Shown here: piece by piece, positions 10,483 to 19,159 of the stretch
Layout: every line of letters begins with the position of its first letter
How positions within the stretch are numbered: the stretch's first letter is position 1
From: Acidobacteriota bacterium
GTDB lineage: Bacteria > Acidobacteriota > Blastocatellia > Pyrinomonadales > Pyrinomonadaceae
Reading direction: 5' to 3'
DNA: 64,000 nt
NCBI GenBank assembly: GCA_019242475.1
Contig: JAFAVK010000009.1
Location: 1 to 64,000, forward strand
The notes under the pieces: model-generated
The model's input: the letters and a program-made list of their open reading frames with translations, nothing else
Told to the model about the DNA's origin: nothing
Database searches by the model: none
Position numbers and translations under genes: made by a program

Positions 10483-10753
10483 AGAACTTGTCGAGCAGGA
10501 TCAGGATGCCGATGGCGATGAAGCCGAGGGCGGCGACGCGCTTGATCCATTCGAGCGGCAGGTAGTGGCCGAGCAGGCCACCGACGGCGACGCCGAGCGC
10601 AGAGACGCAGGCGAGCGCCAGCGCCGCCGAGACGAAGACCGTCAGGGGCTTCTTCGTCTCGGCGGCCATCGTCATCGCCGCCAGTTGCGTCTTGTCGCCC
10701 ATCTCGGCCAGGAAGATCGTCGCGAACGTCGTCATAAAAACTCGCCAGTCCAT
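10481..10753 (-). CDS. GDT1/TMEM165 (UPF0016) family cation exporter, single-repeat form
   Basis: 90 aa with three hydrophobic helices. The first carries the family signature EMGDKTQLA. GDT1/TMEM165/MneA proteins export Mn2+ or Ca2+. Most have two inverted copies of the EMGDKT helix; this protein has one. Such half-size members are known in bacteria and are believed to pair with themselves or a sister protein. I chose ATG 10753 (MDWRVFMTTFATIFLAEMGD), which has GAGGAGAGG about 6-9 nt upstream, over the longer frame from 10783. No second half-size copy is adjacent. Confidence 0.85.
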   Translation of the reverse strand: MDWRVFMTTFATIFLAEMGDKTQLAAMTMAAETKKPLTVFVSAALALACVSALGVAVGGLLGHYLPLEWIKRVAALGFIAIGILILLDKF

Positions 10754-10882
10754 GATTTCCCTCTCCTCGATCTGAATTTGCACCGATTGTAGAACGGTCA
10801 GTACCGCCCGTGCGACAAAACGAAAGCGCGGCGGACTTCAACCGAGTCCGCCGCGCCGCGCGTTTGAAGCTCGCCCTTCGGC

Positions 10883-13800
10883 TTACGGCACCATGTTCAT
10901 CTGGAGGATGGTTGAGACGCCGCGCGCCAGCTCGGCCCGGGTGAGGGCGCCCGTGGGGTTGAACTGCGCCTGCGTCGCCGGACTCATCAGCCCGTACTGT
11001 ACCGCCACCTGCACGTAGCCGCGCAGGTCGTAGGGGATCGACGCCGCGTCCGTGTAAGAGAGGAACATGCCCGCCTTCGACTCGGCCTCGGCCCTCAGCC
11101 CCGCGGCGCGCACGAGCACGACGGCCGCCACGAGCCGCGTCGCGCGGTCGTCCGGCCGGAACGAGCCGCCGCGCACGGCGTCGGGGAAGAGCGACTGCGC
11201 GCCCTCGGCGAAGTTCATCGTCGTCGTGTCCTGCACGTCCACGAAGGAGGGCGTGTTCGGGACGTACTGCGGGACGCGCGCGCCCGCGATCATCGCCCCG
11301 GCCAGCTCTGCGCGCGAGACGGCCGCCGCGGGGCGGAAGCGCCCGTCCGGATACGGCCACATCGCCAGCGACGCCAACGCCCGCCGGATGTTATCGACCG
11401 TGGAGGCGTCGAGCCCCGCGAGGTCGGCCAAAGGCGCGTACTCGGCGTGCGCCGTCTCGAAGACGCCGTCGAACTGCTGCGGCGTCGCCACGGCCGCCAG
11501 CGTGTGCGTCACGCGCGCGCGCCAGTTGCCCTGCGCGGGCACAGAGATGAGCGTCCGCTCGTGCTTCCCCGTCAGCCCGGGCACGTTCAGAAAGTTCGAC
11601 TGCCCAGCGACCTGCCCCGAGGGGTCGAGCGTGATGAGCCCGAGGTCGTTCGTCGAAATCATCGGCCCCCACGCCACGTCGGTCGCGGCGTAGACGGCAT
11701 CGGCCGGCACGCTCAAGGAAACCTCGACGGCGCCGCCCGGGATGACCGTGCCCGAGAATGCCTGCACGGGGTCTTTGACGAAGCGCACCTGCCCGCGGTT
11801 CATGACGGCGCGGAACATGCCGATCTGCCGGCCGGGGAAGGCCGACTGCAAGGCCGCGGCGTGCGTGTTCAAAGCGCCCGCGCCGACCTCGTGCTGGTAG
11901 TAGGGCGGCATCGGCGTCGCCGTGCGCTGGAGTATGTCGCGGATGCGCGCGGGGCTGAGCGTCGGGTCGGCGTCGAGCATCAGGGCGATGGTGCCCGCCA
12001 CGGCCGGCGCGCTGAACGAAGTGCCCGAGGCCGTCGTGTAGTACGGCAGCTCCGCGGCCGAGAGCCCCTGCGCGTCGGCGGGCAGGCCGGTCGTCCCCGT
12101 CAGGTTCGTCCCCGCGGCGCGCAGAGAGACGACGCTCGACCCCGGCGCCGACAGAGTCGGGCGGAAGGTGCGGCTGCCGAAGTCGCCACGCGCAGAGTAG
12201 TTCGCCAGGCGCCCCCGCTCGTCCAGGGCGCCGACCGAGATGACCCACGGCGCCGCCGCGTAAGGGTTGAGCGTGTGCATCCCCGGCCCCGCGTTCCCGG
12301 CCGAGAAGACGACGTTGACGCCGCGTTCGTAGAGCATCCGCGTGGCGACGTTGACGGGGTCGTTCTCGTCGTAGGTCGTGTTGGCCGAGAAGCTACAGTT
12401 GACGACGCGGACGTTCAGTTCCGGGTGCGAGAGGATGTAGTCGAAGCCCGCGAGCACATTGAAGAGCGTGTAGTCGCCGGCCGAAAGGCCGACGAGCTTC
12501 GCCTTCGGCGCGTAGCCGGCGTACTTGCCGGCGGAGCCGGCGCCCGTGCCGGCGATGATGCCGCCGACGAAGGTGCCGTGGCCGAGAAGCTGGTCGGTGT
12601 CGGGCAGCTTCTCGACGTTGACCGGCGGCAGGAAATCCACAAGATTCGCGCCCTGAAAGTCCGCGAGCTTGACGTTGCGCAGGACGTTCTTCGAGATGTC
12701 CGGGTGCGTCGAGTCGAGCCCCGTGTCGAGCACGGCGACGACGACGCCGCTGCCTTGCAGCGAGCCCGTGCCGCGGAAGCGCTGGAGGTCTGAGTCCTGC
12801 CGCATGCGCACGAGGCCCGTCTGCGTGCGGCTGTTGTCAACGTTCCACTGGAGCGTGCGGTCGTCGGTGACGTGGCGCACGCCGGAGAGCTTGCTGATCT
12901 CGAAGATTTGAGACTTCGACGCGGTGATGACGACGACCGGCAGTGAGACGAAGCGCGTGCCGCCGCGGACGCCGAGCGCCTTGAGCGTGGCGATGTCGGA
13001 GTCGGTGACCGGGTGGTGGTAGACGACGGCCGCGTTGACGTTGCTGTCGTCCGTCATCCGTTCGAGCTTATCGGCCAGCGCCGGGTCGAAGCTCATCAGC
13101 CCCGAGTCGCCCACAGGGCTCTGCACGCCGAGCGCGGCGAGCGCGTCCGCGCCGGTCTGCGAAAAGCCCGACACGCCCCACGCGCGGACGTTGTCCGCTC
13201 CGGTCAAAGAGAGGCCGTCCGCTCCGGTCAAAGAGAGGCCGTTGACGGGCGCGTAGAAGAACGTCCCGTCCAGGCGCGTGGCGACGACCTGCGCCGCGGA
13301 ATCGACGTGCGCCGCCTGCACGGCCCCCGTCAAAATGCCGTCGGCGCCGGTCAAAGAGAGCCCGTCCGCACCCGTCTGCGAAAGCCCGTCCGCGCCCGTG
13401 AGCGACAGCCCGTCCGCGCCCGTCAGGCTCAAGCCCTGCGGTTGTCGGAAGAGGACGGAAGCGACCTGCCACGTCGTGCCGTCCGCGCCGGTCAAAGAGA
13501 GCCCGTCCGCGCCGGTCAGCGACAACCCGTCGGCGCCGGTCAAAGAGAGGCCGTCGGCGTGCGTCGCAAAGTAGCTGTTCGAGCCCGTGTAGCTGACGCC
13601 GTCGATGGTGGCGACGGGGGCGGCGTCGGCGCCGGTCAGGCTGAGGCCGTCGGTCGTCGAGTTGATGTAGATGCCGTTGACTTTGTAGGTGAGCGCGTCG
13701 GCGCCGGTCAGGGAGAGGCCGGAGACGTTGTCGTAGTAGATGCCGTCGGCGCCCGTCAAGGAGAGCCCCTGCGTGCCGTTGATGACGATGCCGGCGCTCA

Positions 13801-13996
13801 CGTTAAGTGAGCAGAGGGCGACGACCAGCGCCAGGGCGACGGCGCGGCGGAGACTCTTCGGGGCTGTGACTGCGAACATCCTTGGGGCTTTGGGGCTTTG
13901 AACGTTTCCGGCCCGCGACTTCAGGCGAAGCCCGCGTCGGGGGCAGGTTCTTCCAGCGAGGTGTGCGTGCCAAAAACCGACCTTAATTTTGTACAT
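10883..13996 (-). CDS. secreted S8 subtilisin-like protease with octapeptide repeats and SLH domains
   Basis: 1037 aa from ATG 13996 (AAGAGG a few nt upstream). A more classical signal peptide starts at the internal ATG 13879 (MFAVTAPKSLRRAVALALVV), so the mature protein may begin there. Residues about 77-284 carry 13 copies of GLSLTGAD, two of them SQTGAD variants, in single, double, triple and quadruple runs. The peptidase domain follows, with Asp424 (VLDTGLDSTHPD), His473 (GHGTFVGG) and Ser660 (ASGTSFSAP). The C-terminal about 150 residues contain S-layer homology motifs (YPDGRFRPAAAVSRAELA; FRPDDRATR; LTRAELARG) that should hold it at the cell surface. Likely an exported, surface-bound peptidase; substrate unknown. 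Confidence 0.9.
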   Translation of the reverse strand: MYKIKVGFWHAHLAGRTCPRRGLRLKSRAGNVQSPKAPRMFAVTAPKSLRRAVALALVVALCSLNVSAGIVINGTQGLSLTGADGIYYDNVSGLSLTGADALTYKVNGIYINSTTDGLSLTGADAAPVATIDGVSYTGSNSYFATHADGLSLTGADGLSLTGADGLSLTGADGTTWQVASVLFRQPQGLSLTGADGLSLTGADGLSQTGADGLSLTGADGILTGAVQAAHVDSAAQVVATRLDGTFFYAPVNGLSLTGADGLSLTGADNVRAWGVSGFSQTGADALAALGVQSPVGDSGLMSFDPALADKLERMTDDSNVNAAVVYHHPVTDSDIATLKALGVRGGTRFVSLPVVVITASKSQIFEISKLSGVRHVTDDRTLQWNVDNSRTQTGLVRMRQDSDLQRFRGTGSLQGSGVVVAVLDTGLDSTHPDISKNVLRNVKLADFQGANLVDFLPPVNVEKLPDTDQLLGHGTFVGGIIAGTGAGSAGKYAGYAPKAKLVGLSAGDYTLFNVLAGFDYILSHPELNVRVVNCSFSANTTYDENDPVNVATRMLYERGVNVVFSAGNAGPGMHTLNPYAAAPWVISVGALDERGRLANYSARGDFGSRTFRPTLSAPGSSVVSLRAAGTNLTGTTGLPADAQGLSAAELPYYTTASGTSFSAPAVAGTIALMLDADPTLSPARIRDILQRTATPMPPYYQHEVGAGALNTHAAALQSAFPGRQIGMFRAVMNRGQVRFVKDPVQAFSGTVIPGGAVEVSLSVPADAVYAATDVAWGPMISTNDLGLITLDPSGQVAGQSNFLNVPGLTGKHERTLISVPAQGNWRARVTHTLAAVATPQQFDGVFETAHAEYAPLADLAGLDASTVDNIRRALASLAMWPYPDGRFRPAAAVSRAELAGAMIAGARVPQYVPNTPSFVDVQDTTTMNFAEGAQSLFPDAVRGGSFRPDDRATRLVAAVVLVRAAGLRAEAESKAGMFLSYTDAASIPYDLRGYVQVAVQYGLMSPATQAQFNPTGALTRAELARGVSTILQMNMVP
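13145..13768 (-). repeat. 24-bp coding repeats (GLSLTGAD units)
   Basis: Thirteen 24-bp units encoding G-(L/F)-S-(L/Q)-T-G-A-D are spread over this stretch of the subtilase gene, several in perfect head-to-tail runs. Codon use differs between units, so the peptide rather than the DNA seems conserved in part. The runs could change copy number by slippage. Confidence 0.85.
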
Positions 13997-14077
13997 CGTC
14001 CTCTTAATTCAATTGTTACGGTTTTCTTGTGATTTACTCTTTCATTCGTTACCGCGCCTTTTTTGGCAAATCCCACG

Positions 14078-17000
14078 TTATTTGAGCAGCTCCCGGTAAA
14101 CCCTCTGCGTCTCGGCCGCGGGCTCGACGCCCAGCTCTTTGCGCAGGAGCTTGCGCAGCGTCTCGTACTGCTCGCGGACGGCGACGCGGTTCCCCTGCGC
14201 GGCGTGCGCGCGCATGAGGTGGCAGTGCACGTCCTCGCGGAAGGGGTCTTCGCGCAGGATGCGCTGTGCGAGGGTGAGCGAGCGCGCCCAGTCCTCGGAC
14301 TTCTGCGCGGTCTGCGCGAGGATTTCCAAAACACGGAGGTACTGCTCGCGGTAGTAAGAGCGCTGCTCCTCGACCCACTCGTCGTATGAGCCTTGCATGA
14401 ACTCGCCGCGGTAGAGCGAGGCCGCCTCCTCGTAAGCCTTGACGAACCCTTCGGTGTCGCGGGCGCGGCGGGCGGCGTCGCCCTCGGCGACGAGGCGGTC
14501 GAACTCCTCCGTGTCTATCCGGTAAGAGAACTCGGGGTTGAGCTGGTAGTCGCCGTCGCGGTAGAGCAGGAAGTTCTGCTTCAACGGCTGGTTGCTGTTG
14601 AGCGCCTTGCGTATGTGCGAGATGGTCGGGTGGAAGTTCTTCTCGACCGAGCCGAAGTCGGACTCGCCCCAGAAGGTGTCGATGATCGTGTCCTTCGAGA
14701 CGCGGCGGTGGCGGCGCGAGGCGATGAAGCAGAGGATGTCGCGCGCGCGGCGCGTGACCCACGCGTCGGCGGCGAGCGGGCGCGCGGGCTCGCGGAAGAT
14801 TTCGACCGCGCCGAGCATGTTGACGGTCAGGTCGGCCGCCGGGCCTTGCTGCACGACGAAGGGGGCGGGGCGCCCGGCCGTCGCCGCGGCGCGCGCCTCG
14901 GCCGCACGCTGAGGAAGCTGTTCGCGCAGGTCGGTCGGCAGAAGCTCGGCCGCCTCCGGCGTCGAGAAGACCTGCGGGAACTGCGCGACCGCGCGCTGCA
15001 ACCAGTACTCGTAGTCGTAACGCGCGGCGAGGTCGAGCGCGCGACGCAGGTGCGGGAGCACTTCCGTCTCGTGGCCGAGGGCATGCGCGCAGACGGCCAG
15101 GAGCATCGCCGCCTGCGCCTCGCTGTAGTAGAGCTTGGTCGAGCGGATGTACGGGAGCAGCCCGTGGAGGTCGGCCGCCGCCTCCGCGTAGCGCCCGCCG
15201 GCCACGTCCACGCGGCTCCGCGCGAGGACGGCGCGGTGCAGGAGCAGCTCGTCGCCCGCGCGCCCTTCGACGAGGCGGTCGAGCAGTGCGCGCGCCTCGG
15301 CGAGGTCGCCGAGTTGGAGCGCGAGCAGGGCGCGCTCTTCGAGGAACTCCTGGCGCGTGATGTCCACGCCGGCCTCGTCGTAGGCGCGCGCGGCGCGCTC
15401 GTAGAACTCGTGCGCGCGCTGAAGCTCGCCGCGCTCGCGGTAGAGGTTGCCGTAGAACTCGAAGATTTCGCCGCGCAGCCCCGAGAGGTTGAAGAGCTGG
15501 CAGATTTCGAGCGCGCGGTCGAGGTTGCGCTCGCAGCCCTCGAAGTCGCCGAGGTGCCACTGGCAGCGCCCGACGTTGAGGTGCGCGACGGCCTCGCGCG
15601 GGACGGGCGGCGCCGGCGACCCCTCCTCGCGCAGCATCCGCCGCATCCACCTGATCGACTCGCCGAAGTCGCCGCGCAAGCCCGGCGGGATGCCGAGGTT
15701 GTGCGCGATGAGCTGCGCGTGGTAGCGGTCGCCGCGCTCCTCGGCCGACTGCAAGGCGAGGCGGAACTCGCGCTCGGCCTCCGTCCACTGGCCCAGGCCG
15801 ACGAGGCAGAGGCCGCGGGTGTTCCCGCACTTCGTCCGCACGACCGAGCGCTCGTCCGTCAGCTCGACGGCGCGGTCGAGGTAGTTGAAGGCCGTGTCGC
15901 AGTCGCCGCGCCGCCGCGCGATGGTGGCGAGCGAGTGCAGCGCCTCGGCCTCGCCCTCGGCGTCGCCCTGCTCGTGCAGGAGCGTCGCGGCGCGGTGGAA
16001 GAGCGACTGCGCGAGGTCGTGCTCGTCGCGGAGGCGCGCGACCTCTGCGCGGTGCGCGAGCGCGCGGGGGTGTGCTTCGAGCGCCTGCGCGGGCAGCGCG
16101 TCGGCGAAGGAGGCGAGCGAGGAGAGCGCGCCGGCCGTGACCCACGCGCCGCCGCGCTCGGCGACGGTCTGCGCGGCGCGCTCGAAGTCCTCGGCGGCGA
16201 CGAGGTGGTGCATCGCCTGCTCCCACTGCTCGCGTTCAAGGAAGAAGTCCGCGAGGCGCGCGTGCTCGGCGGCGACGGCCGCCCGGCCCTGCTCGGCGCG
16301 GAAGCGGCGTTGGAGGAAGCCGCGGAAGAGCGGGTGCAGGCGGTACTCCTCGCCGCGCCCGTCCGAGGCGAGCGAGATGAAGACGTTGCGGCGCACGAGC
16401 GTGTTGAGCACGGCGGCCGACTGCGGGTAGAGCCGGTTGCAGGCGTCGGGCTCGACGCGTTCGAGCAGGCTCACACGAAGAAGAAGCTGCTGCACCTCTT
16501 CCGTCTCGTCGGCGAAGACCTCTTCGGCGAAGTAGTCGAAGATGTCGCGCTCGCTCTGGCGCAGGACTTCGACGAGGTCGGGCGGGGCGGCGGCCGACTC
16601 GCCGCTGCGCGCGAGCGCCTGCCGCTGCGCGACCTGGCGGACGAGTTGCAGCGCGGTGATCCAGCCGTGCGTGCGCTCGCGGTACTCGGCCAGTTGCGCG
16701 GGCGTCAGCTCAAGGTCGAAGACCTTGCGGAAAAGCTCCTGCGTCTCGTCGTCCGTGAAGAGCAGCTCCTGGCGGTCGATGACGGCGAGGCTGGCCTGCG
16801 TCCTCATGCGCGCGAGCGCGAGCGGCGGCATGTCGCGCGAGATGATGACGACGTGGATGAGGTCGGGCAGGTAGGCGAGCAGGCGGTCAACGACGCGGTG
16901 GACGGGCGTCTCCGTGCCGAGGTGGTGGTAGTCGTCGAGGACGAGGATGAACTGCTGCTCGACGCGGTCGAGGACTTCGTTGAGGAGCACGTCCACGGCG

Positions 17001-17413
17001 CGCTCGGGCGCCTGCGCCAGCTCCTTCGAAGCCTCCTGCATGTAGGACATCGTGGCGTCGCCGAAGCCCGGGACGACCTGCCGGATGCCGTGCGTGACGT
17101 AGCCGAGGAAGACGAGCGGGTCGGAGTCGGCGCGGTCGAGCTGATACCAGACGAAGGGGTGCGCGCCGGTGCGTATGAAGTCGGCGACGAGCGTGGTCTT
17201 GCCCGAGCCGGCCGGCGCGGTGACGAGCGTGACGGCGTGCGCGAGGTTCTGCTCCAGGCGCTCGAAGAGGCGCGGGCGCGGCAGAAGCGACGGCGCGGGC
17301 CGCGGCGGCAAAAGCTTCGTGCGCAGGAAGAAGGTGGGGAGCTGCGGCGCCGCGGCCGCGGGCGGCTGCGGGTCGTGGATGCTCCCTTCGTGTCGGTGCG
17401 GCAAGTTGGACAT
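14078..17413 (-). CDS. MalT/LuxR-type STAND ATPase fused to TPRs and a C-terminal SARP-like (OmpR-type wHTH + BTAD) regulator domain
   Basis: About 1111 aa, cytosolic transcription regulator. Order: N-terminal TKLLPPRPAPSLLPRPRL segment as in MalT-type STAND ATPases; Walker A PAGSGKTTL (about residue 70); Walker B FILVLDDYHHL; a winged-helix/arm region; a long TPR superhelix (about 420-850). At the C-terminus the OmpR-like helix-turn-helix (LGAVEIFREP, RRHRRVSKDTIIDTFWGE, HPTISHIRKAL) precedes a bacterial transcriptional activator domain (YRGEFMQGSYDEWVEEQR). Proteins of this build sense a ligand, oligomerise with ATP and activate target genes. I use ATG 17413 (MSNLPHRHEG) with AGGGAA just upstream; a further-upstream start would lie inside the neighbouring repeat element. 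It probably pairs with the shorter paralogue upstream. Confidence 0.88.
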   Translation of the reverse strand: MSNLPHRHEGSIHDPQPPAAAAPQLPTFFLRTKLLPPRPAPSLLPRPRLFERLEQNLAHAVTLVTAPAGSGKTTLVADFIRTGAHPFVWYQLDRADSDPLVFLGYVTHGIRQVVPGFGDATMSYMQEASKELAQAPERAVDVLLNEVLDRVEQQFILVLDDYHHLGTETPVHRVVDRLLAYLPDLIHVVIISRDMPPLALARMRTQASLAVIDRQELLFTDDETQELFRKVFDLELTPAQLAEYRERTHGWITALQLVRQVAQRQALARSGESAAAPPDLVEVLRQSERDIFDYFAEEVFADETEEVQQLLLRVSLLERVEPDACNRLYPQSAAVLNTLVRRNVFISLASDGRGEEYRLHPLFRGFLQRRFRAEQGRAAVAAEHARLADFFLEREQWEQAMHHLVAAEDFERAAQTVAERGGAWVTAGALSSLASFADALPAQALEAHPRALAHRAEVARLRDEHDLAQSLFHRAATLLHEQGDAEGEAEALHSLATIARRRGDCDTAFNYLDRAVELTDERSVVRTKCGNTRGLCLVGLGQWTEAEREFRLALQSAEERGDRYHAQLIAHNLGIPPGLRGDFGESIRWMRRMLREEGSPAPPVPREAVAHLNVGRCQWHLGDFEGCERNLDRALEICQLFNLSGLRGEIFEFYGNLYRERGELQRAHEFYERAARAYDEAGVDITRQEFLEERALLALQLGDLAEARALLDRLVEGRAGDELLLHRAVLARSRVDVAGGRYAEAAADLHGLLPYIRSTKLYYSEAQAAMLLAVCAHALGHETEVLPHLRRALDLAARYDYEYWLQRAVAQFPQVFSTPEAAELLPTDLREQLPQRAAEARAAATAGRPAPFVVQQGPAADLTVNMLGAVEIFREPARPLAADAWVTRRARDILCFIASRRHRRVSKDTIIDTFWGESDFGSVEKNFHPTISHIRKALNSNQPLKQNFLLYRDGDYQLNPEFSYRIDTEEFDRLVAEGDAARRARDTEGFVKAYEEAASLYRGEFMQGSYDEWVEEQRSYYREQYLRVLEILAQTAQKSEDWARSLTLAQRILREDPFREDVHCHLMRAHAAQGNRVAVREQYETLRKLLRKELGVEPAAETQRVYRELLK

Positions 17414-17420
17414 CTTCCCT

Positions 17421-17556
17421 GGGAGCGCGGGCATCCCTGCCCGCCAAAGCCTGCTTTAGCAGGCTTCCAACCCTACCCTTTCCTTCAACCTTGAGGTGTA
17501 CAGTCTCTGCGCCTTCGCGCTGTCGCGCTCATGGCGGGCAGGATGCCCGCGCTCCC
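17421..17556. repeat. 136-bp element with 24-bp terminal inverted repeats (MITE/REP-like)
   Basis: The ends 17421-17444 and 17533-17556 are inverted copies differing by one base. Each is itself part-palindromic (core GCGGGCATCCTGCCCGC). An inner hairpin GCCTGCTTTAGCAGGC follows the left end. There is no coding capacity. The element ends 8 nt before the start codon of the large STAND regulator and lies between it and its paralogue. Looks like a small non-autonomous or REP-type repeat; no target-site duplication was clear. Confidence 0.65.
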
Positions 17557-17641
17557 GGCGCAAGGGTTGTGTTCATTACTGAGCGTGTGTGGTCGAAAGT
17601 ATAACTTAAGTTCGGCCGTCTGCGAGGTCGGTGTGTTGACT

Positions 17642-18445
17642 TCAGGCCGTGCCCAACGTCTTGCGAGGAGACTTCAGGAGCCGGAGCGAGAGGCGGCCCG
17701 ACTGCCGTGCGCCGCGCGCGGAGGCGGCGCGTTCCTTCTCTTCCGCGACGCCGTCGCGGCGGGCGCGTGCGTCGAGCGTGGCGGCACGGCCGCGGGTCTC
17801 GCGCAGGGCCGCGTCGGCGCCCGAAGCGGGCAGGCCGTAGCTGGCGTAGAGGGCACGCGCCTCTTCGAGCGTGAAGGCGAGCGTCTCCTCTTCGAGCACG
17901 CAGAGCGTCTGCTTCGAGCGCATCCGCCAGAGCGGCGTCGGCGGCAGGCTCCGCCCCAGCAGCATGACGTGCACCTCGGGCGGCAGGAGCGGCAGCCAGC
18001 GCCGGAAGAAGGGCACCATCCACTCGGCGTCGTAGACGAGGTGCAGGTCGTCGATGACGACGAGCGCCGGCTCGTTCGACTCAAGCAGCTCGTAGACCAG
18101 ATATTCGACCGCCAGCGGCACGTCGTCCAGGGCCGTCTCGGCGCCCAGGCGTTCGAGCGTCTTCTCGCCGAAGCCGGGCCGCGTCTTCCCCAGGCTCGCG
18201 CAGAGGTGACGCAGGAAGACGGACAGCTCGGAGTCGGGCGCGTCGAGCTTGTACCAGGCGACGCGGCGGCCCGAGCGGCGCGCGAAGTCGGTGGCGAGCA
18301 TCGTCTTGCCGGTGCCGGCGCGCCCGGCGACGATGGTCGAGTTGCAGCCCTCCACGCTCTCCCCGAGCGTCCGGAGCAAACGCTCGCGCGAGACGCGCGG
18401 GAGTTCGGCCGGCGGCGTAATCTTTTCGGGAATGACCTGCGCCAT
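17642..18445 (-). CDS. truncated MalT-type STAND NTPase domain protein
   Basis: 267 aa from ATG 18445 (AGAGGGA 5 nt upstream). It matches the N-terminal ATPase of the large regulator downstream: PPAELPRVSRERLLRTL, Walker A VAGRAGTGKTMLATDF, VAWYKLDAPDSELSVFLRHL, and Walker B ALVVIDDLHLVYDAEW. It lacks the TPR and DNA-binding parts. The last 55 residues (RRDGVAEEKERAASARGARQ and on) look low-complexity and unlike the family, suggesting a frameshifted or eroded 3' end. It may be a stand-alone partner that oligomerises with the large protein, or a decaying duplicate. Same strand as the large gene, separated by the repeat element. Confidence 0.75.
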   Translation of the reverse strand: MAQVIPEKITPPAELPRVSRERLLRTLGESVEGCNSTIVAGRAGTGKTMLATDFARRSGRRVAWYKLDAPDSELSVFLRHLCASLGKTRPGFGEKTLERLGAETALDDVPLAVEYLVYELLESNEPALVVIDDLHLVYDAEWMVPFFRRWLPLLPPEVHVMLLGRSLPPTPLWRMRSKQTLCVLEEETLAFTLEEARALYASYGLPASGADAALRETRGRAATLDARARRDGVAEEKERAASARGARQSGRLSLRLLKSPRKTLGTA

Positions 18446-19159
18446 GTGAGTCCCTCTGAGCTTTCTCAGTGAGGCGTTCAACGTTCCACTCCGGGGCCAA
18501 AATTTCCGACGGGCGGGGACGGGCGAGCCCCCGATACTAAAACCGGGGGAAATGTACCGGGTCGGACTTGAGGAATTCTTGAGGCTCGGGACGGGTCGGC
18601 GACCTGACGGGTAAACCGTTCACGTTTTGAGGTTTACGTCCGGCGCTCCCGCGGCCTTCGCGCCCCCCTCTGCCCCGTTTTCCGCGTGCCGGAGGGCCGC
18701 GCAGAACCCCTCTGCAACCTCGCAGAATGGTTTTGCGGGCGCGCAGAATGGTTCTGCGCGTCCGCGGGACGCCTCTGCGGCCCGGAGGAACCGTCTTGCA
18801 GCCGCGCGGAATCAATTTGCGGCCCCGCGGAATCGTTTTGCAGGGTCGCGGAGCCGTCTTGCAGCCGCGCGGCAACCCGCTCCACGTCGGCCGAGTCGTT
18901 CTGCGGGGCCGCAGAACCGCTCTGCGCGTGCAGAATCGTTCCGCGCGCCCGCAGAATCGTTTTGCGGGCGCGCAGAATCGTTTTGCGGGCGCGCAGAATG
19001 GTCTTGCGGCCCCGCAGAGTCGTTCCGCCCGCGCGGAATGGTTTTGCGGGCGCGCGGAATGGTTTTGTAGCCGCGCAGAACCGTTCTGCGCGCCCGCAAA
19101 ATGGTTCTGTTCGGGCGGCGGCGAGACGGCCGCGGGGCGGAGCGATGGCCGACTTCCTG
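18446..19159. other. 714-bp gene-free stretch dominated by a 21-bp repeat array
   Basis: No convincing gene. About 250 bp next to the STAND paralogue look like an ordinary upstream region. The rest is the tandem repeat array at 18702-19117. Reading frames stay open here on both strands only because the repeat unit is a multiple of three and lacks stop codons. They run on into antisense frames of the P450 gene. Confidence 0.7.
18702..19117. repeat. tandem array of 20 degenerate 21-bp dyad-like units
   Basis: The core CAGAAT/CGGAAT recurs at 18702, 18723, 18744, 18765, 18786, 18807, 18828, 18849, 18870, 18891, 18912, 18931, 18952, 18973, 18994, 19015, 19034, 19055, 19076 and 19097. That is a strict 21-bp period with two 19-bp steps. 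Well-preserved units are near-perfect palindromes, GCGCAGAA-N3-TTCTGCGC; others read CGCAGAATCGTTTTGCGGG. Copies differ from one another, so the array is old or diversified. It lies directly 3' of the P450 gene. No direct repeats with unique spacers, so not CRISPR. The period of two helical turns places each dyad on the same DNA face, as in protein-binding iteron arrays; function unknown. Confidence 0.85.

Noticed and set aside
13145..13768. RTX calcium-binding repeats
   Set aside because: The unit GLSLTGAD has period 8 and lacks the GGxGxDxUx nonapeptide pattern.
14393..17494. 1033-codon plus-strand frame opposite the STAND regulator
   Set aside because: Composition is the antisense of a GC-rich coding gene (Arg/Ala/Glu/Val-rich, no domains), while the minus-strand frame has clear Walker, TPR and DNA-binding motifs.
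18702..19117. CRISPR array
   Set aside because: Units are contiguous 21-bp repeats without unique spacers, too degenerate, and there are no cas genes.
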